A model generated the notes under the pieces. It made no database searches. It was not told the origin of the DNA and saw only the letters and a list, made by a program, of their open reading frames with translations. A stretch of 64,000 nucleotides of DNA from Anaerolineales bacterium (GTDB lineage Bacteria; Chloroflexota; Anaerolineae; Anaerolineales; Villigracilaceae): NCBI GenBank assembly GCA_015075725.1, contig JABTTV010000001.1, positions 3,224,001-3,288,000 of the forward strand. The letters run 5' to 3'. A program made the translations under genes and the position numbers. Below, in pieces: positions 26,173-34,255 of this stretch (within the stretch, counting starts at the first letter, position 1; each line of letters starts with the position of its first letter).

Positions 26173-26718
26173 TTAGTTCCACAACTTGCGGACGAAATAC
26201 GCCAAGCCATACGCGCCGCCAAAGATGGCGAACATCACAACCCACGAACCAGCTGAAAGCGTTGTGCCACCTGTGAGCGCCTGTCCGGAGGTGCAACCGC
26301 GAGCCATGCGCGCGCCGTAAAGGAAGATCACGCCGCCGAGGAACGCCATCAACCAGCGGGTACGGCTCGATACATTGGGACCTTTGGTGGTTTCAAATTT
26401 CAAACGTCCGTTGAACAATCCCGAGGCAAACCCGCCAATCAGCGCACCGATGTATACCGGGACGATCCAGTCATCGAGCGGATTTTTGTCTCCGCCCGCC
26501 ATTTTGAGTAGATACGGAGTGCGGTCCACATGTGCAGGATCAACGGTATCGGTCACGGCGGTGACGAAGCGGCTGGTTGCTCCGGAGGAGCCCAATCCGT
26601 TGCCGGTCAGCAAGAGAGCGAGGAATAGTACGATTCCCAGGACCATCCCGCCAAAGTATGGGTGGACAAAAGGCTTGGGCGTTTTCGGGAAGAGAGGTTT
26701 TCGTGTTTGTGCGGTCAT
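26173..26718 (-). CDS. YeeE/YedE-family membrane protein (sulfur transport)
   Basis: 181 residues with about five hydrophobic spans and a periplasmic-type loop (about 48-80). The conserved Cys motif MARGCTSGQALTGG (Cys near 142) is the second half-signature of YeeE/YedE proteins, which move thiosulfate or related sulfur compounds across the membrane. With the neighbour at 24850-26157, starting 15 nt downstream, it probably forms a two-part transporter resembling the two repeats of full-length YeeE. AAGGAGA ribosome-binding site before ATG 26718. Confidence 0.88.
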   Translation of the reverse strand: MTAQTRKPLFPKTPKPFVHPYFGGMVLGIVLFLALLLTGNGLGSSGATSRFVTAVTDTVDPAHVDRTPYLLKMAGGDKNPLDDWIVPVYIGALIGGFASGLFNGRLKFETTKGPNVSSRTRWLMAFLGGVIFLYGARMARGCTSGQALTGGTTLSAGSWVVMFAIFGGAYGLAYFVRKLWN

Positions 26719-26803
26719 TTGTTCTCCTTGGTTAATAGTTCAAGGTTGAAGATTGCATGTTGCAGGTTGAAGAATAAGGTTGACATTGATTCTTCATTGT
26801 TCA

Positions 26804-29503
26804 TCAATCAGATACAGGCACTTCCACCTCTTCATATCCCGTCACCATCCCGCGCATCGCCTCGAGCGGAGTTGCGCCTGTAGTGGTGAGATAGACATGC
26901 CCGACGATAAACGAAGCGAACAACCAGGCCATTAGCGTGTGCATGGGGGCGAGGAATGGCAGGCCGCCAAACCAGGTTTGGATAGCGGGAACTTTTTGAA
27001 CCAGCCACATCAACATGCCGGTCAGGCCTTGCAAGGGGAGCAGGATGCCGAGCAAACCGATATATGTGACCATTTGCAAGGGATTGAACTTTCTCTGCTT
27101 CGATTTGTGGAATGGGTGCGGCTCATGCTTGAAGATACCCATGATGTAGTATTTTGCCTGCGCGATCATCTGGTCGATGAACCCATAAGGGTGCGGGATG
27201 TATTGCTGAATCTCGCCGCTGATAAAATGCCAGAGGATCGAGATCAGCGCATTGAGAGCGAGCAGTACCGCCAGCACGTTATGGATGGTGACGATATTGC
27301 GGAAGGAGAATGCGCCGAACAGGTCGGGACGGTGGATGACAAGCCCGGTCAACAGCAGGATGATGATGGCGGCGGTTTGCAGCCAGTGCCAGAAGCGTTC
27401 GTACGCTTCATACATGTAAACAGTTTTGGTTGTCACATTTGGGCGTCTGAGCTTGCGCGCTGCAAGGAAGCGGAAGGTGGCATGCCCTCCTACGCCGAAG
27501 ACGGTACCGACGAAGAGCAGCGCGCCGAACCAGTCGATCCATGCGACGCGGTTGTGGCCAAAGATATATGTCTTATCGTTCTCGTTGACAGGGTTGTAAA
27601 ATAACGAGCCGTTCTCATTGATGATGCTCCCTGTTGGCGTCACGTTTACGCCCTGTGAAAATTCGGGCACAACACCAGTTGGAGCTGAGTCTGCCAGCAG
27701 GATCGGGGCGGTGACTCGCGAGTTTGTGTTGTGGCAGGTGGCGCAATCGCTTGTCGCATCCTTGCTGTCCACCACATTATGGTTGATGGAATAGGGTTGA
27801 ACCTGACCTTCGATACGGACATTCTTCAGTCCCAGCGCCTCGAGCTTATCTGCGATGAGGTTTTGTTTGACTTTGGTATCCAGGACAAGCTCAGCATCAG
27901 TGAGATTGCCATCGCTGTTCGCGTCGAAGGCGGAAAGCACATCGGCGGAATAATTGTTGCGGTCGAAATAAACAGTTTCCAGGTCCATTTTGCGAACCGG
28001 GCGAAGATTTCCGTTTGCGTCTTCGTATACCCAGTAGAACGAGGTGATCAAGTTGTACGGTGCGAAGAGGATTTTTCCGTCAATAATGTCCTCGCGTTGC
28101 ATCAATACAGGCTGGAAGCCGGTAACGAGATCGGTCGTGGTATTCGAACCTTCGATGCCGCGGCATTCCGAACGGGCAGACCCATCCAGGCGTAATACGG
28201 TCCAGTCCATGGTGGAGAAGGCCGGAGCGTACATTTTCGGAATATGACAGGTCTCACAGGCGATGACCTGCATGTGGCGGTCATTGTATGGGAGCCAGCC
28301 TGCATGCGATTTGTTGGTGTCATGGCAGGATTCGCAGCGGCGCATGGTGCTTTTTAATTCAGGCGCGACATTGAACTGCGCGCTCACACCCCGGGCGAAA
28401 TTGTGATCGGGTCTTTCTAGATATTCGCCGATCTCCAGTCGGCGCGGATCGTAAACTAGGTGATCGGGGTTATCCTCTTGAGATTCGAGCACATGCGCAG
28501 GATTATTGGGTGAAAAGTGGCAATCGGTGCATTTCAATTGACGTTGCGCGTGAATATCCCACGAGCGGGTCAGATCGGCTTTATTTGAGAGATTCATGCC
28601 CGATTCGCTGATCTTTTGGGATGCGATGACCTGACCCGTGGTCGCGGTCTGGAAATAATCCAAATCGCAGGCATTGATGGTGAGCGGAATCTCCGTCGAC
28701 GCATGGACTTCACCATGACAGGCGGCGCAGTTTTCATTGGTGGGATCCTGAATTCCAAGCGATTCGTTCTTGATCTCGCCATTTTCATTGAAGACTGCGG
28801 GATTGTACGACCAGCCTTCCGTGGTTTGACTGACGATATTCAAGCCAAGCAAGGTTGCGGTGGTGACGTTGCCAAATTCGCCCGATTGAATCGCTGCCAC
28901 GCGTGCTTCATTATTTGGATTTTCAAGGTGGCAAAGGAAGCAGTTCATTTCGATCGTGCCTGATTCGTTCCAATTCCAGGCAATAACATTTCCATTCTCA
29001 TCGAGGATGGTGGTTTCAGGATCGTTTTTATTTGTTTTCAAGTCGGTGAGAGGCTGTCCATCACGCGATGTTTCAGCGGGTCCGCCGCCGACGACGCGCG
29101 AGCCGTTCAGCATCAACCACTCAGCAGTGCTCAGGTCGAGTCGTTCATCGTTCCCAGTTGAAAGGAATCGATAGGTGAGCGGATTCCATTCGCCAAAGAG
29201 ACCATTACTTGTGTCGAAATTGGCGCTGGAGGGAGAATAATCGCTCAAACCGAGGTCGGAGTGGAAGGCATGCGATTGGATGAACCCGGTATCGTGACAT
29301 TGCCCGCAGGTCTGCATGGCAGATACGGTGCCGCCGCTCTCGAGAACGCTGACGCCATCCGCATCGAGCAGGAGGAAGTCTGGGTGCAAAACCGAAGCCT
29401 GGGGTTCCGGGACAGTTGTCGGCGCGGCAAGAACCGCGTTTATTCCAAAGGCAAGTGCGACGACAAATAATCCAGCAAGTGTGATAAGAGTGTATCTTTT
29501 CAT
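26804..29503 (-). CDS. Seven-haem cytochrome c fused to a cytochrome b membrane domain
   Basis: 899 residues. A signal/anchor (4-26) leads to an extracytoplasmic multihaem part with seven CXXCH sites (Cys66, 188, 259, 325, 390, 416, 587). A textbook EF-hand calcium loop DANSDGNLTDAE lies at 527-538. After one span (about 652-675) follows a cytochrome b561/thiosulfate-reductase-b-like domain (about 700-890), whose spans contain FWHWLQ, TIHNVLAV, WHFISGE and MHTLMAWLFASFIVGHVYL (haem b His ligands). The protein could pass electrons between the quinone pool and its own haem chain, then to the octahaem enzyme next door. GGGAG ribosome-binding site before ATG 29503; the octahaem stop is 3 nt away. 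Confidence 0.88.
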   Translation of the reverse strand: MKRYTLITLAGLFVVALAFGINAVLAAPTTVPEPQASVLHPDFLLLDADGVSVLESGGTVSAMQTCGQCHDTGFIQSHAFHSDLGLSDYSPSSANFDTSNGLFGEWNPLTYRFLSTGNDERLDLSTAEWLMLNGSRVVGGGPAETSRDGQPLTDLKTNKNDPETTILDENGNVIAWNWNESGTIEMNCFLCHLENPNNEARVAAIQSGEFGNVTTATLLGLNIVSQTTEGWSYNPAVFNENGEIKNESLGIQDPTNENCAACHGEVHASTEIPLTINACDLDYFQTATTGQVIASQKISESGMNLSNKADLTRSWDIHAQRQLKCTDCHFSPNNPAHVLESQEDNPDHLVYDPRRLEIGEYLERPDHNFARGVSAQFNVAPELKSTMRRCESCHDTNKSHAGWLPYNDRHMQVIACETCHIPKMYAPAFSTMDWTVLRLDGSARSECRGIEGSNTTTDLVTGFQPVLMQREDIIDGKILFAPYNLITSFYWVYEDANGNLRPVRKMDLETVYFDRNNYSADVLSAFDANSDGNLTDAELVLDTKVKQNLIADKLEALGLKNVRIEGQVQPYSINHNVVDSKDATSDCATCHNTNSRVTAPILLADSAPTGVVPEFSQGVNVTPTGSIINENGSLFYNPVNENDKTYIFGHNRVAWIDWFGALLFVGTVFGVGGHATFRFLAARKLRRPNVTTKTVYMYEAYERFWHWLQTAAIIILLLTGLVIHRPDLFGAFSFRNIVTIHNVLAVLLALNALISILWHFISGEIQQYIPHPYGFIDQMIAQAKYYIMGIFKHEPHPFHKSKQRKFNPLQMVTYIGLLGILLPLQGLTGMLMWLVQKVPAIQTWFGGLPFLAPMHTLMAWLFASFIVGHVYLTTTGATPLEAMRGMVTGYEEVEVPVSD

Positions 29504-29506
29504 GGC

Positions 29507-30943
29507 TTATCTCCCGCCCCATTCAATTGGGTCGCCGGGGTAACCGAGGGATTCCCAATCCATGCGGCCGTTATCACCGTGGCAGGATTCGCATTGCAAG
29601 GCGTTCTCTGCTGGCTGCACCATGTGCGTGGATGGGTAGTACATATATGTGGTGGTAAATCCGTATTGGCCGCTGTAATCTAGACCTGTGATGGGTTCGG
29701 CGAGTTCAAAGGCGGCGTCCCAATCGAATTCGCTCCAAAAACCGCCTTCTCCCGCGGTTATCGGTGAGAGCAGGTAATTGTTCCCGGCGTCGTACGGTTG
29801 CTTGGCAATGTGCAGTTTGAAAGGGGAGACTTTGGCTGAGGGATCGTCAATGCTGCCTGCGGGTTTATTGATGTAGGTAATTCCATCCTTGCCAAGCGGA
29901 TCGCCGAGCAGATAGCGGTATTCGTTGTTTCCGTTGAACCAGAGATAAGCAGGCGCGAAGTTTTTCTCATAAATGAACTCACCCTTGATCTTGAGATAGA
30001 CGAAATGATCATCTTCGCGTCCTTCCTGACCAGCTTGCGACCAGTCCCAGTAAACTTTGGTTGGGTCTTCCAGCGCGAGCGCGGGGATGTGGCAGGTCTG
30101 GCAGGCAACGGATGCAAGATGGGTGTTTATACGTTCATCTTCATGTTGTTGATTTTTGTGACATTGCTCGCACGAGACTTGTTCCTGCGGGTCTATCGTG
30201 TAATTATCGGGTAGCAATCGTCCGAGGATTTGGTGATCCTTTGTCCAATGGCAGTCGGTGCATTGCAAGTTCAGCTCGCCGCCCATGTGGACATCGAGGT
30301 TGTTGGAGGGAAAATACAGGCTTTCGTCGAGATCGCCATGTTTGACGCCATTGCCGCCGCCGCCGTCGAAATGACAGGCTCCACAATTATCGCGGGTTGG
30401 CGCGCGGACACTTCTCGCCGCGGCGAGCAGGTCAATGCCTTCGGCGGGATTGCCGTATTCACCTTTGGCGTAAGCGCCCATGTCGGCATGACAAGCGAGG
30501 CAGTCGACGTTCTCGGGATTAGCCTGTTGATCTTCGCGCCCTTTTTCCCAACCGTAGCCTACATGGCAGGTGTTGCAGCGAATTTCATTTCCCTGGGAAC
30601 CTATGCAAAAGTTATTTATCTGATTGGCTTTGCCGATGGTGGCAGGTTCGTCGCGCCAGGGAACATCGAATTCCTTCGATTCCCAAGTCCAGTGAGTGGT
30701 AACCATTACCTGTGTGGCGGCATCTTCATGACATTCGAGGCAGGCGCGGGTAACGTCCTGCCCGGTTTTGAAGTCACCCTGAACGATATCGGTGTGGTCC
30801 ACATGGATTGGTTTTTCGGGGAGATACGCTGCAGGGTCATTCTTGGTTTGTGTGCGGGGCAGGAAGTACAAGACCGGGACGAGAATCAGCAAAAGAATGC
30901 CGACCAGTCCCAGTGTCCAAGAAGGGAGGCGAAGATTTTTCAT
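29507..30943 (-). CDS. Octahaem c-type cytochrome, tetrathionate-reductase family
   Basis: 478 residues with one N-terminal membrane span (10-28) and eight CXXCH motifs (Cys68, 123, 148, 187, 228, 258, 281 and one near 455). The spacing, the NNFCIGSQGNEIRCNTCH region around the second haem and the CQTCHIPALA segment match the octahaem tetrathionate-reductase family, whose members reduce tetrathionate, nitrite or hydroxylamine in vitro. In the best-known member the active-site haem is ligated by Lys from CXXCK; here every motif is CXXCH, so the catalytic haem is not evident. ATG 30943 overlaps the ArsR stop by 4 nt (ATGA). Confidence 0.88.
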   Translation of the reverse strand: MKNLRLPSWTLGLVGILLLILVPVLYFLPRTQTKNDPAAYLPEKPIHVDHTDIVQGDFKTGQDVTRACLECHEDAATQVMVTTHWTWESKEFDVPWRDEPATIGKANQINNFCIGSQGNEIRCNTCHVGYGWEKGREDQQANPENVDCLACHADMGAYAKGEYGNPAEGIDLLAAARSVRAPTRDNCGACHFDGGGGNGVKHGDLDESLYFPSNNLDVHMGGELNLQCTDCHWTKDHQILGRLLPDNYTIDPQEQVSCEQCHKNQQHEDERINTHLASVACQTCHIPALALEDPTKVYWDWSQAGQEGREDDHFVYLKIKGEFIYEKNFAPAYLWFNGNNEYRYLLGDPLGKDGITYINKPAGSIDDPSAKVSPFKLHIAKQPYDAGNNYLLSPITAGEGGFWSEFDWDAAFELAEPITGLDYSGQYGFTTTYMYYPSTHMVQPAENALQCESCHGDNGRMDWESLGYPGDPIEWGGR

Positions 30944-31287
30944 ACATTCTCCTGAATGTTTTCGTTGATCAGGTTGGATTGATACGCAAGCCGGTCGCGC
31001 ATGATACTGCGCATCAAATCCAGCGCCTGGATGAGTCTGTTATCGCTCAGGTGATAGGTGATGGTTGTCCCGCTGCGTACGGCGGTCACCAGGCCGCGCT
31101 CGCGCAAAACCTTGAGGTGGCGCGACGCAGTGGGCTGGTTCAAGCCAAGGTCGCCTGAAAGCTCTGTTACATTGTGGGCTCCCTCATTCAGGGCGTACAA
31201 GATGAGCAGCCGGTTTGGATCGGAGAGCGCCGCGCAAAAATTTGCTTCGAGCTGGGTGATTTCCTGTTTGAGAGTGGGGGTTACCAT
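30940..31287 (-). CDS. ArsR-family regulator heading the sulfur module
   Basis: 115 residues, a winged helix-turn-helix of ArsR size: LSDPNRLLILYALNE, recognition helix LNQPTASRHLKVLRERGLV and wing VRSGTTITYHLSD. Only one Cys (about residue 18) is present, so the two-Cys persulfide switch of BigR/SqrR-type sensors is not obvious. Its stop overlaps the octahaem start (ATGA), making it co-transcribed and probably autoregulatory for the module. ATG 31287 has GGAAGG upstream; an in-frame codon at 31356 would run into the regulatory region. Confidence 0.88.
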   Translation of the reverse strand: MVTPTLKQEITQLEANFCAALSDPNRLLILYALNEGAHNVTELSGDLGLNQPTASRHLKVLRERGLVTAVRSGTTITYHLSDNRLIQALDLMRSIMRDRLAYQSNLINENIQENV

Positions 31288-31305
31288 GCTCACCTTCCTA
31301 TATAC

Positions 31306-31319
31306 ATATAAACGAATAT
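31306..31319. promoter_or_regulatory. Candidate ArsR operator (ATAT-N6-ATAT)
   Basis: ATATAAACGAATAT, an interrupted dyad in an AT-rich stretch 19 nt upstream of the ArsR start. ArsR proteins typically bind such short AT-rich inverted repeats over their promoter. No strong -10/-35 pair is visible here. Confidence 0.35.
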
Positions 31320-31455
31320 TTACAACAGCATCATAATATTGTGACAGTTTGTACAATAGTGAGATGTGTCATATTAAGTTTCGTTTAATGTCACAAAAAG
31401 ATTGTATAATTTTGAGGAACTTAGTAAAATTTGACCCAAGGTATTGGAGGCGATT

Positions 31456-32061
31456 ATGGAATCATTTCAGCGGGATGCTATTTCTGTGGATGTGTCTTCC
31501 CGGTTGCGCGAACTCCGTGAGGCGCGCGGCATTTCGATGCGCACACTTGCCGCTCGAAGCGGGCTTTCTGCAAATGCGTTATCGATGATCGAGCGGGGAA
31601 AAACGTCACCCTCGGTGAGCACGTTGTACAAGCTGGCAAGCGCTCTGGGGATTTCGATCACTGCTTTTTTCAGCACTGAGAACGAAAAAAAACAGGTGGT
31701 TTTCTTGAAGGGCGATGAACGTACGCGTCTGTCTTTCACTCGCGGCGTGTTCGAAGCCTTGGGCGGCGAAAATTTCGTGGGGCGTGTGGAACCGTTCATG
31801 CTGACGATGGAAAGCGGCGCCTCTTGCGGTCCCCACGATATTGTCCATACCGGACATGAATTCGTCTTTTGTTTGCGGGGAAAACTGGATTACACAGTCG
31901 AAAGGCAGACGTACCGCCTCGAAGCGGGGGACAGCCTGCTCTTCGCGTCCAGGCTTCGTCATCGCTGGAAGAATCCCTCCAACACCGTCACGAACGCGCT
32001 GATCATCATCTCGGGCTTTGCCGAGGGTGAAGAACCCCATGCAATGCACTGGAAGAAATAA
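31456..32061 (+). CDS. XRE-family regulator with C-terminal cupin domain
   Basis: 201 residues. The first about 70 carry a helix-turn-helix (LRELREARGISMRTLAARSG, ANALSMIERGKTSPSVSTL). The rest is a cupin barrel (HTGHEFVFCLRGKLDYTV, YRLEAGDSLLFASRLRHRW) likely to bind a small-molecule ligand, possibly via a metal. Such regulators often control amine, sulfur or redox metabolism. It is divergent from the ArsR gene with a 168-nt gap and its target is unknown. GGAGG precedes ATG 31456 (an in-frame TTG 4 codons earlier is not needed). Confidence 0.88.
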   Translation: MESFQRDAISVDVSSRLRELREARGISMRTLAARSGLSANALSMIERGKTSPSVSTLYKLASALGISITAFFSTENEKKQVVFLKGDERTRLSFTRGVFEALGGENFVGRVEPFMLTMESGASCGPHDIVHTGHEFVFCLRGKLDYTVERQTYRLEAGDSLLFASRLRHRWKNPSNTVTNALIIISGFAEGEEPHAMHWKK

Positions 32062-32086
32062 TAGGATGGAAAAAGAAACATAATTA

Positions 32087-32222
32087 ACCCCGAAATTAAT
32101 TTGGGACGCGGACGAGCGCAGATTTACGCGGAAAAGGGATTAATAATCCGCGTTTTCAGCGTTTATCAGCGTCCCATTTGTTCTTAAAAACGAACTCACC
32201 CGCGAAACCTTAATTTCGGGGT
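32087..32222. repeat. Large nested inverted repeat between the XRE-cupin and sufT genes
   Basis: Three dyads share one centre: ACCCCGAAATTAA (32087-32099) with 32210-32222 (13 bp), GGGACGC (32103-32109) with 32169-32175, and ACGCGGA (32126-32132) with TCCGCGT (32147-32153). The single strand could fold into a long hairpin with loops. It lies between convergent genes, so it may end both transcripts, but it is longer than a normal terminator and has no T-run. Confidence 0.6.
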
Positions 32223-32270
32223 GAGTCATGTTCGACTATTAAACCACCTGACTAGCCATCCATCGAATTA

Positions 32271-32618
32271 TTACGCGTACATTCCCCAATCAAGCGCGGA
32301 GGGATCTTCCATCATGGAGAAATCCCACATGTCCATTCCCATTTCCACCGTGACCGGCATGTTCAGCCCTTCCGTGGCTTTGGCTTTGGTCATCTCGATC
32401 ATGGCAGGTCCGTAAGGGCAGAAAGGCGTGGTCAGGATCATCTTGAGGCGAGCCATGCCATTCTCAATTTCAATATTGCGCACCAGCCCGAGCTGGATGA
32501 TGTTCATACCGATTTCAGGGTCCACGACCTCCGAAAGGCTTGCGCGCGCGGGTTTGACCAGATCAGGATGAGTGGTGTGGATGGTCCATTGGATTTCGTT
32601 CACTTGAGATTCGCTCAT
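32271..32618 (-). CDS. SufT/MIP18-family (DUF59) Fe-S cluster assembly protein
   Basis: 115 residues with the DUF59 signatures LSEVVDPEIGMNIIQLGLVR and LTTPFCPYGPAMIEM (conserved Cys). This small cytoplasmic protein assists maturation of Fe-S proteins. AAGAGG ribosome-binding site before ATG 32618; the upstream in-frame extension overlaps the SufR-like gene's end. It starts 13 nt after that gene, so the two form an operon facing away from the suf operon. Confidence 0.85.
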   Translation of the reverse strand: MSESQVNEIQWTIHTTHPDLVKPARASLSEVVDPEIGMNIIQLGLVRNIEIENGMARLKMILTTPFCPYGPAMIEMTKAKATEGLNMPVTVEMGMDMWDFSMMEDPSALDWGMYA

Positions 32619-32631
32619 AAAAACCTCTTCG

Positions 32632-33255
32632 TTATTTTGTTTTACCGACGGGCTGAACCACATAGGTGCAATGCGACCCGCCGCTGAGAATACATTGCAC
32701 CTTGTTTGCCGGGAGAGCCAGCATCTTGGAGATCAGAGTCTGATCCACCGTGCAGACTTCCGGGTGCGTCACACCGATCTGGTAGTAGGGACATGAGATC
32801 TCGTGGATCTGGTATTGCCCGTTTTTCTTCTCCCATTCCACGGTGAATCCTTCCTGGGCCAGCATTTCCTTGACGAGGTCGAGACGCTCTTCCATACTCA
32901 AGCCCTTGATGTCTTTCGCATATTCGCTTACAAGGTCTTCAGCGATCTGCCCGAACAACTTGTTGACCATTGGTCCGGGAATGGATTCCTTCATTTGCGA
33001 AATCAACCGGGTGGTGAGACTCAAATACCGGGTGGGGAAGCGCTCCATCCCTTCGCTCGTCAACAAATAGACCAGGCGCGGACGTCCAACCCCGTGCCGT
33101 TCCTCCTGCGATTCGACCAGACCTTCCATTTGAAGGTTGTTCAAATGGTGGCGGACAGAGATGGGGTTGATCCCAACCGCCTCTGCCAGGTCATTGATCG
33201 TGGATTTGGGCTTTTTAAGCAGGGTTTGTAAAATCTTGTCTCGCGTGGATTTCAT
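32632..33255 (-). CDS. SufR-like Fe-S-sensing transcriptional regulator
   Basis: 207 residues. An N-terminal winged helix-turn-helix (STINDLAEAVGINPISVRHHLNNLQ, then VGRPRLVYLL) is followed by a helical linker and a C-terminal domain with four Cys (155, 168, 188, 196). The first pair is separated by 12 residues. Cys-rich C-termini of this kind bind a 4Fe-4S cluster in SufR repressors, and its position directly facing sufC supports that role. TATACT ends 7 nt before ATG 33255 with no ribosome-binding site, so this is another likely leaderless gene; the in-frame upstream Met is not used. Confidence 0.85.
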   Translation of the reverse strand: MKSTRDKILQTLLKKPKSTINDLAEAVGINPISVRHHLNNLQMEGLVESQEERHGVGRPRLVYLLTSEGMERFPTRYLSLTTRLISQMKESIPGPMVNKLFGQIAEDLVSEYAKDIKGLSMEERLDLVKEMLAQEGFTVEWEKKNGQYQIHEISCPYYQIGVTHPEVCTVDQTLISKMLALPANKVQCILSGGSHCTYVVQPVGKTK

Positions 33256-33262
33256 GGATGGC

Positions 33263-33268
33263 AGTATA
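33263..33268 (-). promoter_or_regulatory. -10 box (TATACT) of the sufR-like gene
   Basis: TATACT on the minus strand ends 7 nt before ATG 33255. No Shine-Dalgarno lies between. Confidence 0.45.
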
Positions 33269-33286
33269 TCAGTAGCCCCACCTCCT

Positions 33287-33321
33287 GTCAATATACTAGA
33301 AAATTATCATAAATATTTGAC
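33287..33321. promoter_or_regulatory. Candidate SufR operator over the sufC -35
   Basis: GTCAATAT (33287-33294) and ATATTTGAC (33313-33321) form an imperfect dyad whose right half covers the sufC -35 box. It also lies between the two divergent promoters, so a bound repressor could control both. One base is unpaired in one arm. Confidence 0.4.
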
Positions 33322-33345
33322 AATTCCCCCCAGCCCTGCTATAAT
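33317..33345 (+). promoter_or_regulatory. Consensus sigma-70 promoter of the suf operon
   Basis: TTGACA (33317-33322) and TATAAT (33340-33345) with exactly 17 nt between. Both boxes match the consensus perfectly. Transcription should start near 33352, giving a leader of about 70 nt before sufC. Confidence 0.85.
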
Positions 33346-33421
33346 GCCGCCGACTTAAATTAAAAACGCCAGATTTGGCTTAATTTGTACCGTAGATGTG
33401 GTAATTTTCAGGAGTACCAGA

Positions 33422-34195
33422 ATGTCGCAGTTAGAGATCAAGGATTTGCACGTCAGCATCGATGATAAGGAAATTCTGAAGGGTCTGTCCCTGACCCTAA
33501 AACAGGGAGAAATCCACGCCATCATGGGTCCGAACGGGACGGGGAAGTCCACGTTGGCATACACGTTGATGGGTCACCCCAATTACACCGTCACCGGCGG
33601 GGAAGTGCTCTTGGACGGCAGGAACGTCCTCGAAATGGAACCCGATGAGCGCTCGCGCGCAGGTATTTTTCTCGCTTTTCAATATCCGGTCGCCATTCCC
33701 GGCGTGACCGTGGCGAATTTCCTGCGCTCCGCGATCAACTCCCGCCGCCGCGCTAATGATCCCGAAGACAAGGGCATGCCAATTCCCGAATTCCGCAAGA
33801 TGCTAAAAGAAAAGATGGACATGCTCAAGATGGATCATAACTTTGCCGGTCGTTACCTCAACGACGGTTTCTCCGGCGGTGAGAAGAAACGCGCGGAGAT
33901 TCTTCAAATGGCGACCCTCAAACCGAGATTCGCAATTCTGGATGAAACAGATTCAGGTCTGGATATCGATGCGCTGCGCGTCGTAGCGGATGGAGTCAAC
34001 GCTCTTTCCGGACCCGAACTTGGTGTGCTCGTCATCACGCATTATCAACGCCTGTTGAACTATATCAAACCGCAGTTCGTGCATGTGATGATGGGCGGGC
34101 GAATCGTCGAATCCGGCGGACCCGACCTTGCACTGCACCTAGAGGAGCACGGCTACGACTGGCTGCGCGAAAAGACCGCTGAAGAAACCGCCTAA
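33422..34195 (+). CDS. sufC: SufC, Fe-S assembly ABC-type ATPase
   Basis: 257 residues. Walker [18 protein letters not shown], signature [13 protein letters not shown], Walker [17 protein letters not shown] and the downstream switch His ([10 protein letters not shown]) are complete. SufC powers conformational changes of the SufBCD scaffold during Fe-S cluster assembly in the cytoplasm. Start ATG 33422 has AGGAG 8 nt upstream. It is the first gene of the operon, here ahead of sufB rather than after it. Confidence 0.96.
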   Translation: MSQLEIKDLHVSIDDKEILKGLSLTLKQGEIHAIMGPNGTGKSTLAYTLMGHPNYTVTGGEVLLDGRNVLEMEPDERSRAGIFLAFQYPVAIPGVTVANFLRSAINSRRRANDPEDKGMPIPEFRKMLKEKMDMLKMDHNFAGRYLNDGFSGGEKKRAEILQMATLKPRFAILDETDSGLDIDALRVVADGVNALSGPELGVLVITHYQRLLNYIKPQFVHVMMGGRIVESGGPDLALHLEEHGYDWLREKTAEETA

Positions 34196-34202
34196 CGTAA
34201 GG

Positions 34203-34233
34203 CATTGCGAGCCCGCGTCCTGGCAAGCAATCC
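34203..34233. repeat. Half copy of the GCGAG/GCAATCC palindromic repeat inside the suf operon
   Basis: CATTGCGAGCCCGC..GGCAAGCAATCC between sufC and sufB matches one arm of the composite repeat at 24608-24716. It occupies most of the 60-nt gap; AGGAA for sufB follows. Confidence 0.5.
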
Positions 34234-34255
34234 TCCACATTTATAGGAATGTACA

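Noticed and set aside
26939..27604. Long open frame on the plus strand opposite the cytochrome b domain
   Set aside because: Shadow of the real minus-strand cytochrome; no start signal and no motif.
30230..30955. Long open frame on the plus strand opposite the octahaem cytochrome
   Set aside because: It is antisense to a clear multihaem gene, has no family motif and no ribosome-binding site; it arises from codon bias of the cytochrome.
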